Positions 1-6,210 of a stretch of DNA of 6,210 bases are shown one piece after another. Each line of letters starts with the position of its first letter. Positions within the stretch are counted from its first letter, which is position 1. Source of the DNA: CAYJAD01 sp964370675 (GTDB lineage: Bacteria > Desulfobacterota > Desulfovibrionia > Desulfovibrionales > Desulfovibrionaceae); assembly GCA_964370675.1 (NCBI GenBank), contig CAYJKC010000076.1, positions 1 through 6,210 of the forward strand, read 5' to 3'. The notes under the pieces are model-generated. The model was not told where the DNA came from and did not search any database. It worked only from the letters and a program-made list of their open reading frames with translations. The translations under genes and the position numbers were made by a program.

Positions 1-153
1 ATGGCCGATAAAATTTGTGCCGTATTAAGATATCCAGCCTTGGCTAAGTCACTGGTCAAAAATTGTAAGGAAGAACTTAAAAATCTGCGCTGGGAAAATG
101 TTGCAGACCAGCTAAATCAAATCTATACCGCATCTATGGCAGGAGTCCATTAA
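1..153 (+). CDS. Glycosyltransferase (probably GT4, GT-B fold), C-terminal fragment
   Basis: Frame +1 is open from the first base to a TAA at 151-153, giving 50 residues. The ATG at the window edge is probably an internal Met, because the peptide reads as the tail of a larger enzyme. It has a short helix with a leucine/proline pattern (RYPALAKSLVKN), then a basic helix ending in WENVADQLNQIY. This resembles the C-terminal helices of GT-B family 4 glycosyltransferases, where a W-x-x-(I/V)-A-x-x-x-x-x-(I/V)-Y pattern closes the fold (family knowledge). No catalytic residue lies in the visible part, so donor and acceptor cannot be read. The next gene starts one base after the stop, with its RBS inside this gene, so the two are almost certainly co-transcribed and translationally close. 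A GT4 next to a GH57 and a glycogen synthase suggests a role in alpha-glucan synthesis (inference). Another GT-B enzyme is possible. Confidence 0.6.
   Translation: MADKICAVLRYPALAKSLVKNCKEELKNLRWENVADQLNQIYTASMAGVH
141..145 (+). promoter_or_regulatory. Shine-Dalgarno for the GH57 gene
   Basis: AGGAG sits nine bases before the ATG at 155, inside the last codons of the upstream gene. It supports the start at 155. The protein's first residues (MPAICLYFQIHRPY) also place the first GH57 motif at the expected distance from the N-terminus. Confidence 0.75.
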
Positions 154-154
154 T

Positions 155-1582
155 ATGCCAGCAATTTGCCTTTATTTTCAGATACATCGCCCCTATAAAT
201 TACGCCGCTATACGGTTTTTGATCTAGGGCAAAACTCAATGTATGAAGATGATGATCGCAACTGCGATGCCATGCTTCATGCTGCTCGTAATTGTTACTT
301 ACCCATGAATGATTTACTTTTACAGCTTATTCAAAAACATAAAGGTGAGTTTAAAGTATCTTTTTCTATCTCAGGTATGGCGCTTGAACAATTTGAGCAA
401 TATGCACCAGAAGTGCTAGATAGCTTTAAAGCCCTTGCTGCTACTAATTGTGTGGAATTTTTAGGCGAAACCTATAGCCATTCCATGACCTTTCTCTACG
501 CTCCGCATGAATTTGTTCGCCAAGTAAAGCTACATAGTGAAAAGATAAAAGAATATTTTGGTCAAAAACCAACCACTTATAGACATACAGAGCTAATTTA
601 TAATAATGACTTAGCTCAAGCTGTAGAAAAAATGGGCTTTTTGGCAATGCTTGGAGAAGGCAGCGACCATGTATTAGGTTGGCGTAGCCCAAACTTTGTA
701 TATCAACCAGATAAATGCAAAAAAATGAAGCTTCTACTAAGAAATGTGTCTTTATCCAATGACATTGCTTTACGCTTTGGGCAAAAAGAGTGGGACGCAT
801 GGCCACTTACTGCAGAAAAGTTTGCTTCATGGTGCCTTGATAATGCCGAAGGTGAAAGCATTAACTTATTTATGCCTTATGAAACTTTTGGCATAAGACA
901 ACATGCTGATACTGGTATTTTTGAATTTATGCAAAACTTGCCACAAATTCTTTTAGACCAAGGAGCATGCTTTAAAACTCCTGCCCAAATAGCTAAACCT
1001 GCCAAACCAGCAGGTATAATAGATGTCCCATATTTTATGTCTTGGGATTTATCTGGGCATGACCTTGATACTTGGCTTGGTAATGATATGCAAAAGGACG
1101 CCATTCATTCTTTATATAGGCTTGTAGATAAACATCCAGAATTATGCGGAGAAGAAATATGCCGCACATGGCAACGCTTACAAAGCTCTGATAATTTTGC
1201 TCATATGTGTACCAAGTGGTTTAGTAATGAACAAAGGCTAAGTTCACCAAGCCCATATTCAAGTCCTTATGATGCTTACATTAATTTTATGAATGTATTG
1301 GCAGATTTTGAACTTGTATTAAATGCAACTAAACCAATAAAAATAACTAAGCCTAGATCAAGCAAAGCTGCAACCAGCAAGAAATCAAGCACCACCAAAA
1401 GTTCTGCTGCTAACAAGACCAAAACTACTACTTCAGCTAAAGCTGAAACTATAAGTGATACAAAGGGTCAAGTGATGAAGGCAAAGACTGGCAGTGTGAA
1501 AAAATCCACCACCACTAAAACATCCGATGCTAAAAAAAACACATCTAAAAGAGTGAAAAAAACAAGCACTGGCGCAGAATAA
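155..1582 (+). CDS. GH57 alpha-amylase-like protein with a basic Lys/Ser/Thr-rich C-terminal tail
   Basis: This is a 475-residue cytoplasmic protein with no signal peptide. Residues 1-392 form a GH57 (beta/alpha)7-barrel-type protein of the kind annotated as alpha-amylase in bacterial glycogen loci. Motif 1 is I-H11-R12-P13, where most members have HQP. Motif 2 is C99-V-E101-F with H109 downstream. Motif 3 is R143-H-T-E146-L-I-Y-N-N, and E146 is the predicted nucleophile. Motif 4 is L-F-M240-P241-Y-E243-T-F-G246, and P241 occupies the place where I expect the acid/base Asp (D-Y-E-T-F-G or D-G-E-K-F-G in relatives). The C-terminal motif is S-S-D346-N-F-A-H-M-C-T-K-W-F, followed by S-P-Y372-D-A-Y-I-N-F-M-N-V-L-A-D-F. 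Residues 393-475 are a low-complexity tail with 21 Lys, 2 Arg and only 4 acidic residues, and no fold is evident. The missing Asp raises the possibility of an inactive or altered 'amylase-like' protein. GH57 membership is firm; alpha-glucan hydrolase or transferase activity is inferred. Confidence 0.9.
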   Translation: MPAICLYFQIHRPYKLRRYTVFDLGQNSMYEDDDRNCDAMLHAARNCYLPMNDLLLQLIQKHKGEFKVSFSISGMALEQFEQYAPEVLDSFKALAATNCVEFLGETYSHSMTFLYAPHEFVRQVKLHSEKIKEYFGQKPTTYRHTELIYNNDLAQAVEKMGFLAMLGEGSDHVLGWRSPNFVYQPDKCKKMKLLLRNVSLSNDIALRFGQKEWDAWPLTAEKFASWCLDNAEGESINLFMPYETFGIRQHADTGIFEFMQNLPQILLDQGACFKTPAQIAKPAKPAGIIDVPYFMSWDLSGHDLDTWLGNDMQKDAIHSLYRLVDKHPELCGEEICRTWQRLQSSDNFAHMCTKWFSNEQRLSSPSPYSSPYDAYINFMNVLADFELVLNATKPIKITKPRSSKAATSKKSSTTKSSAANKTKTTTSAKAETISDTKGQVMKAKTGSVKKSTTTKTSDAKKNTSKRVKKTSTGAE

Positions 1583-1592
1583 TATAGTAAAA

Positions 1593-1613
1593 AAAAGCAT
1601 CAGCTTTTATAAT
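1593..1613 (+). promoter_or_regulatory. Intergenic hairpin (1593-1608) overlapping a possible -10 box (TATAAT, 1608-1613)
   Basis: The 67-base gap between the GH57 and fusion genes holds a perfect 6-bp inverted repeat, AAAAGC/GCTTTT, with a 4-base loop. A perfect TATAAT begins at its last base. The hairpin is mostly A:T with no clear T-run, so it is a poor terminator. The TATAAT would start RNA near 1620, leaving a leader of about 30 bases before the ATG at 1650. The hexamer 17 bases upstream (TAGTAA, 1585-1590) is a poor -35. In such AT-rich DNA a chance TATAAT is quite possible, so this is only a candidate internal promoter. Confidence 0.25.
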
Positions 1614-1635
1614 ATAAAATTAACATGTAGGCCTC

Positions 1636-1642
1636 AAAGGAG
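1636..1642 (+). promoter_or_regulatory. Shine-Dalgarno for the synthase-phosphorylase gene
   Basis: AAAGGAG ends seven bases before the ATG at 1650, a near-ideal position. It fixes the start of the large gene. The GT3 signature (F-E-V-S-W-E-V-C-N-K-V-G-G) begins about ten residues after this Met, as in other GT3 enzymes. Confidence 0.8.
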
Positions 1643-1649
1643 AAAGAGC

Positions 1650-4600
1650 ATGACATCTGAACAAACTAAAACCGTGTTATTTGAAGTGAGCTGGGAAGTT
1701 TGCAATAAAGTTGGCGGTATCTATTCTGTTGTTAGTAGTAAAGCCTTACATGCTGTTGATAATTATGGCGAAGACTATTTTATGCTTGGTCCTGACATGA
1801 AGGATAATGCAGAATTTGTAGAAACTGATGAACCATGCTGGGATATTATTCGCCCTGCTCTTGCTTTACGCGATTTAAAATGCCGTATGGGGCGTTGGAA
1901 AATACCCGGTGAACCCAAGGTCATATTGGTCGATTTTGCCAAGCGTTATAATAGCAATCAATTATTATATGAACTTTGGAATAACTTTGGTGTAGATTCG
2001 CTTTCTGGTGGTTGGGAATATATTGAACCAGTTATGTTTAGTTATGCTTGCGGTGAAATTATTACTGCTGTGCATGAAAGCTATGCTTTAACCAATAATG
2101 CAAGAAGTATTGCTCACTTCCATGAATGGATGACTGGTGCAGGTTTACTCGCTGTTAAAACTTTAGCACCATCTATTGGTACTGTATTTACAACCCATGC
2201 CACTATGCTTGGTCGTGCTTTGGCTGGTTCTGGTGTAGATATCTACAAAAATATGCGCCAAATCAATCCAACCTCTGAGGCCACAACCCACAATATTATT
2301 GCCAAATGCTCCATGGAGTCAACGGCTGCGCGTGAGGCAGACTGCTTTACCACTGTTAGTGATATAACTGGCGAGGAAGCAACAGCTTTTCTTGGTCGCA
2401 CCCCCAATGTGATTACTACCAATGGTCTTGATATGCGAGTAGTGCCAGACTATACCAGTGATCGTAGTAAACCACTGGCATACCGCAAAAATTTGTTGAA
2501 AAAGATGGTTCCCATTCTTGGGGAAGAAATGGATGAAAACACAAGAATTTATATTATCTCCGGTCGCTATGAATTTAAGAACAAGGGTGTTGATATTTTC
2601 ATAGAAGCCCTTGCACGAACGGCTGAAGTGTTAAGAAAATCTCCCACTCGCGTGCTTGTGCTTTTCTTGGTTATGGGTGGTCATGCTGGAGTTGATGAAG
2701 ATATTGTTAACGGACAAAAAATACGTACTAGCGAAGACGAAGCTTTTATCAGCCCTTTCCGCATCTGGAATAGTAGTGCAGACCCTATTATTGCAACTTG
2801 CCGTCGCCTTGGTTTGCAAAATGAAGTGGGTGATAATCTACGTTTAGTGTTTATACCTGCTATGCTAAATGGCAATGATGGTTTTCTTAATATGCCATAT
2901 GAAGATGTGCTTAGCGCTTGTGATCTTGGGGTATTTCCGTCTTGGTATGAACCTTGGGGCTATACACCACACGAAAGTGCTGCCTATGCCGTACCCACAG
3001 TAACTAGCGACTTAGCAGGTTTTGGGATTTGGGCACAAAGTGTACAAAGTGATAATGCAAATAATGGAGTTTGCATTGTGCCAAGGCATCATGGTGTACT
3101 TGAACAATCTATAAATGCCTTACATCAATCACTGCATGAATATGCTTTTTGCTCTGAACAAGAACTTGATAATAGGCGTAAGGCCGTGCGAAAATTAGCA
3201 CAATTATCTTCTTGGGAAAACTTTTTTAGTAATTATATAAGTGCATACAAAACAGCATTGGAACAAGCAGCAAAACGTGATACTCATCGAGAGCATATTC
3301 AACGTCAAGAAAGGCTCATCCATGTTTTAACTCCAACATCTTCCACCATACCACACTTGCGCCCAGTTACTGCCATTTCTGCCATACCACAAGAAGTTGT
3401 GCGCTTACATGAATTGGCACGTAATATGTGGTGGTCTACCAACCACATAGCAAGGCGACTTTTTGCTAATATTAGCCCTGCTCTTTGGAATAGTACCAAT
3501 CATAGTCCTTTGCGCATATTGGAAGAAGTAAGTCCCAAACGCATGCAAGAGTTAGTAGAAAATGTTGACTTCATGCATGCATATGAAGAAGTCATGCAAG
3601 CATTTGATGATTATATGGCCGAGTCTTGTGTGGATGTTAACTCTTGTTTACGAATTGATAAACCCGTAGCTTATTTTTCCACTGAATATGGATTGCATGA
3701 GTCTTTGCCTATCTATTCCGGCGGTCTTGGGGTTTTATCTGGCGACCATTTAAAATCTGCCAGTGATTTACATCTACCCTTAGTTGCCGTTGGTTTACTT
3801 TATAGAAATGGTTATTTCCGCCAAAGCATTGATAATAACGCAAGACAAATACCATTATATCCCATTAATAACTTTGCGCATTTACCTGTAGAGTGCATAA
3901 CAGATAAAACAGGAAAGCCCATCTTAGTTGATGTAGATATGCCTGGGCGTACTTTATATGCTCAAATATGGCGCGTTCGTATAGGTCGAATATGCTTATA
4001 TCTTATGGACACAGATGTAAATGCCAATACAGAAGAAGATCGCGGAATTACAGCAAGATTGTATGAAGCTGACCGCAATTTACGCATTCAACAAGAAATC
4101 CTCTTGGGTATTGGTGGCATACGCATGTTGCGTAAGCTCAATATAACCCCAAGCGTTTATCATATGAATGAAGGACACTCTGCGTTCATGGTTATAGAGC
4201 GTATCCGTGCCTATATGCATGAGCAACACTTAACCTTCCAAGAGGCCTTTGAACGAGTGCGTAGTAATACTGTCTTTACAACACACACTCCAGTTGATGC
4301 AGGTAATGAACGTTTTAGCCTAGATCTCATGGAGCGCTACTTTACTCAATATGCAGAAAGTCTAGGTCTTACTTGGACTGAATTTTTGCGCCTTGGTCGT
4401 ATTGAAGGTCCAGAGCGCGGTGGCAATTTTGAAATGACTGTACTTGCCTTAAAAACTGCAAGCCGTGCCAATGGCGTTAGTTTAATTCATGGCATTGTAT
4501 CTCAACATATGTGGCGTGACCTATGGAAAGGTGTACCTATACCAGAAATACCTATTGGTCATGTGACAAATGGTGTGCACACCATGTCCTATGTGGGCAA

Positions 4601-5909
4601 TCCCATCAGATTAATGCTAGATCAATACCTCGGTGTAGATTGGTATAAGGCAAAACCTGAAGACCCCATTTGGCAAAAAATTGATGATATACCGGCTGAT
4701 GAATATTGGACTGCAAAAGCGCAACAAAAAGAACCACTGCTTGATGCTTTGCGCATATCCGTACCGGCATTTATGCGTAAATATGCAATTCCAAGCCATA
4801 AAGAGCAAACTCTTAGAGAAAATATCAGACCAGATAGCTTAATAATAGGGTTTGCACGACGCTTTGCACCATATAAACGCGCAGCCTTGCTTTTTGCTGA
4901 CCCTGATAGATTAGAAAGATTGCTTAATCAAAAAGATAAACGCGTGATTATTGTATTTGCAGGTAAAGCACACCCAGCCGATCAAGCTGGTATTGAGCTC
5001 ATCCAACAAGTCATTAATTACGCAAAAGAAGATCGCTTCCTTGGGCGCATATTCTTTATTGAAGATTACAGCCTTGCCATATCACGACTTATGGCACAAG
5101 GTTGCGACGTGTGGCTAAATACACCGCGTCGACCGCATGAAGCATCAGGAACAAGCGGTCAAAAAGTACCTGTCAATGGAGGTATTAATCTAAGTGTATC
5201 TGACGGTTGGTGGTGCGAAGGATATAATAGAGAAAACGGCTGGACCATTGGACCAGTGGTAGAAAATCACTTGCCAGCACAAGATCAAAATGACTATGCC
5301 GATGCAGAAGACTTATATCAGCTCTTAGAAAAATCTGTAGTCCCGCTTTACTTTGAAGCAGACTCAGGCAGTTTACCAATGCGCTGGATTAATTTATCTA
5401 AAAATTCCATGCGTACCCTCACATCCATGTATAGTTCAAATCGTATGTTAAGCGATTATATTGAAGGATTTTATGCGCCAGCAGCTCAACGTAATACAGA
5501 AACACATAAAAATAATCGAGCCTTGGCAAAACATCTTGCTCAGTGGAAGCAAAATCTTCCCATACGCTTTGGTTCTCTCTCTATTAAAGAAATTGTCATT
5601 AACGGTATTGAAAACGAAAGTATAGCATGTGGCAATCCAGTAAATATAAGCGTAGGTATTCAACCAGGGCAAATGCGACCAGATGAAATATTGACTCAAT
5701 TTGTCATTGGTCTAACCAATGATAATGGTGATTATATTGAAAAACCACTTGTACTAGATCTTAAATTAAAAAAACAAGATGATTTACTTCTTTATGAGGG
5801 ACAATATACTGCAGAACATAATGGACGCTATGCCTATGGCATACGAGTTATACCAGTAACTCAAGGTATTGAGTCTCCCCTTGAAAGTGGTTTAATACTC
5901 TGGGGCTAA
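1650..5909 (+). CDS. Bifunctional GT3 glycogen synthase / GT35 alpha-glucan phosphorylase fusion
   Basis: This is a 1419-residue cytoplasmic fusion. Residues ~5-540 are a GT3 (eukaryotic-type) glycogen synthase: K20-V-G-G donor loop, H156-F-H-E-W, T-T-H183-A-T-M-L-G-R189, S-G-R306-Y-E-F-K-N-K312-G, the GT3 signature S-A-D378-P-I-I-A-T-C-R-R-L-G, and W-Y-E434-P-W-G-Y-T-P-H-E442. E434/E442 keep the eight-residue spacing of the essential Glu pair in yeast Gsy2. A polar linker (~541-575) leads to DUF3417 (H587-E-L-A-R-N-M-W-W). A type-2 alpha-glucan phosphorylase follows: Y675-F-S-T-E-Y-G, Y689-S-G-G-L-G-V-L-S-G-D-H, H838-M-N-E-G-H-S-A-F, T-T-H879-T-P-V, R1071-F-A-P-Y-K1076 (phosphate-binding pattern) and E-A-S-G-T-S-G-Q-K1172, where K1172 is the predicted PLP lysine. 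Residues ~1305-1419 look like the beta-rich C-terminal domain of this phosphorylase class. Both halves are full length with no frame break. Predicted reactions are NDP-glucose + glucan(n) to glucan(n+1), and glucan(n) + Pi to glucan(n-1) + glucose-1-phosphate. The donor (UDP- or ADP-glucose) is not readable; GT3 relatives use UDP-glucose. Confidence 0.95.
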   Translation: MTSEQTKTVLFEVSWEVCNKVGGIYSVVSSKALHAVDNYGEDYFMLGPDMKDNAEFVETDEPCWDIIRPALALRDLKCRMGRWKIPGEPKVILVDFAKRYNSNQLLYELWNNFGVDSLSGGWEYIEPVMFSYACGEIITAVHESYALTNNARSIAHFHEWMTGAGLLAVKTLAPSIGTVFTTHATMLGRALAGSGVDIYKNMRQINPTSEATTHNIIAKCSMESTAAREADCFTTVSDITGEEATAFLGRTPNVITTNGLDMRVVPDYTSDRSKPLAYRKNLLKKMVPILGEEMDENTRIYIISGRYEFKNKGVDIFIEALARTAEVLRKSPTRVLVLFLVMGGHAGVDEDIVNGQKIRTSEDEAFISPFRIWNSSADPIIATCRRLGLQNEVGDNLRLVFIPAMLNGNDGFLNMPYEDVLSACDLGVFPSWYEPWGYTPHESAAYAVPTVTSDLAGFGIWAQSVQSDNANNGVCIVPRHHGVLEQSINALHQSLHEYAFCSEQELDNRRKAVRKLAQLSSWENFFSNYISAYKTALEQAAKRDTHREHIQRQERLIHVLTPTSSTIPHLRPVTAISAIPQEVVRLHELARNMWWSTNHIARRLFANISPALWNSTNHSPLRILEEVSPKRMQELVENVDFMHAYEEVMQAFDDYMAESCVDVNSCLRIDKPVAYFSTEYGLHESLPIYSGGLGVLSGDHLKSASDLHLPLVAVGLLYRNGYFRQSIDNNARQIPLYPINNFAHLPVECITDKTGKPILVDVDMPGRTLYAQIWRVRIGRICLYLMDTDVNANTEEDRGITARLYEADRNLRIQQEILLGIGGIRMLRKLNITPSVYHMNEGHSAFMVIERIRAYMHEQHLTFQEAFERVRSNTVFTTHTPVDAGNERFSLDLMERYFTQYAESLGLTWTEFLRLGRIEGPERGGNFEMTVLALKTASRANGVSLIHGIVSQHMWRDLWKGVPIPEIPIGHVTNGVHTMSYVGNPIRLMLDQYLGVDWYKAKPEDPIWQKIDDIPADEYWTAKAQQKEPLLDALRISVPAFMRKYAIPSHKEQTLRENIRPDSLIIGFARRFAPYKRAALLFADPDRLERLLNQKDKRVIIVFAGKAHPADQAGIELIQQVINYAKEDRFLGRIFFIEDYSLAISRLMAQGCDVWLNTPRRPHEASGTSGQKVPVNGGINLSVSDGWWCEGYNRENGWTIGPVVENHLPAQDQNDYADAEDLYQLLEKSVVPLYFEADSGSLPMRWINLSKNSMRTLTSMYSSNRMLSDYIEGFYAPAAQRNTETHKNNRALAKHLAQWKQNLPIRFGSLSIKEIVINGIENESIACGNPVNISVGIQPGQMRPDEILTQFVIGLTNDNGDYIEKPLVLDLKLKKQDDLLLYEGQYTAEHNGRYAYGIRVIPVTQGIESPLESGLILWG

Positions 5910-5947
5910 TATTATAATTCTTAATACTTGTAGTTAACATAATTTTA

Positions 5948-5988
5948 GGTCGCCTTTAGTAGTTTTACTTACTTTGGGCGACCATTTT
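5948..5988 (+). terminator. Probable rho-independent terminator of the glycogen operon
   Basis: GGTCGCC (5948-5954) pairs perfectly with GGCGACC (5977-5983), and a T:G pair (5955/5976) extends the stem. Inside lies a second short stem, AGTA (5958-5961) with TACT (5970-5973), separated from the first by a symmetric 2x2 internal loop. The tail is ATTTTAAT, which is T-rich but short. The hairpin starts 39 bases after the TAA of the fusion gene, where an operon-ending terminator is expected. It is the only GC-rich element in otherwise very AT-rich DNA. An mRNA 3'-end stabilising hairpin is the alternative. Confidence 0.75.
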
Positions 5989-6210
5989 AATATGGCAGTT
6001 TTGTATGATTTTAACCTACAATAAAAAATTAAAAAAAATCTCTCTGTGGAAGTTTCACATTTGCTTCTAGCTGAATTTTTTTCTAAGTCATGAGCTTTTA
6101 ACCCGCTCCTGTCATAAAAAATTTGCTTTCATTGTATCTGCTATAACTCAAGCAAAAAAATTCATAAACGCAATTAAAATAGTCAGTATAAATTCATAGT
6201 TTATAAGAAG
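5989..6210. other. AT-rich stretch without a recognisable gene
   Basis: Together with the terminator, bases 5910-6210 carry no gene. This remainder is markedly more AT-rich than the coding regions and has many stops in all frames. The longest ATG-started frame I traced on the + strand is 21 codons (6005-6070), with no RBS. Small items seen are a TGTG/CACA near-palindrome (6045-6059), an extended -10-like TGCTATAAC (6139-6147) with no matching -35, and TATAAA/TTTATA arms (6187-6192 and 6200-6205). It may hold the promoter of a gene beyond the right edge, but nothing here proves that. Confidence 0.5.

Noticed and set aside
1..153. Independent 50-residue small protein starting at the ATG at base 1
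   Set aside because: The sequence matches the closing helices of a GT-B glycosyltransferase better than a free small protein, and the window edge prevents any test of an RBS. A truncated view of a larger gene is simpler.
444..806. 120-codon open frame on the - strand
   Set aside because: It lies wholly inside the GH57 gene, whose conserved motifs are on the + strand. The peptide is rich in Leu, Tyr and Phe without family resemblance. It is a shadow frame.
5448..5699. 83-codon open frame on the - strand, opposite the end of the fusion gene
   Set aside because: It is entirely antisense to the conserved phosphorylase C-terminal region and has no recognisable domain, so it is a shadow of the real gene.
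6005..6070. 21-codon + strand frame after the terminator
   Set aside because: It has no Shine-Dalgarno, an AT-driven composition (Lys/Ile/Leu/Phe), and an overlap with poly-A tracts. There is no support for translation.
6123..6147. Candidate promoter TTGCTT ... TATAAC for a gene to the right
   Set aside because: The spacer is only 13 bases, too short for a sigma-70-type promoter. The extended -10 (TGCTATAAC) has no -35 at a normal distance, and no gene start is visible in the window.
6187..6205. TATAAA/TTTATA inverted repeat as an operator or terminator
   Set aside because: Six A:T pairs with a 7-base spacer are expected by chance in DNA this AT-rich, and no adjacent gene or T-run gives it meaning.

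Overview
This 6.2-kb window is a compact block of alpha-glucan (glycogen) metabolism, all on the + strand. It holds the last 50 codons of a gene that looks like a GT4-type glycosyltransferase (1-153), a complete GH57 alpha-amylase-like gene (155-1582), and a complete 1419-residue gene (1650-5909). The last encodes a GT3 glycogen synthase fused in frame to a DUF3417/GT35 alpha-glucan phosphorylase. About 300 bases without a gene follow, opening with a strong hairpin that probably ends the operon.

The first two genes are one base apart, and the third follows after 67 bases with its own strong Shine-Dalgarno. This looks like a single transcription unit, with a possible weak secondary promoter in the 67-base gap. 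GT4, GH57 and GT3/GT35 genes are known neighbours in bacterial glycogen loci, for example in Bacteroides-type loci. The likely division of labour is that the GT3 half elongates alpha-1,4-glucan from a nucleotide sugar and the GT35 half releases glucose-1-phosphate from it. The GH57 and GT4 proteins would act on or assist the same polymer. A debranching enzyme may lie upstream of the window, but that is not visible here.

The organism is a bacterium with moderately low GC and strong AGGAG-type ribosome binding sites. The RBS usage argues against Bacteroidota. From memory, long synthase-phosphorylase fusions occur in Desulfovibrio-like Desulfobacterota, so a low-GC, perhaps host-associated member of that group is my best guess. 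This assignment is weak.

The most notable points are the two-enzyme fusion with opposing activities and active-site residues apparently intact in both halves, the proline in the GH57 protein where the acid/base aspartate is expected, and the 83-residue Lys/Ser/Thr/Ala-rich basic tail on that same protein. I see no mobile element, CRISPR array, tRNA or rRNA.
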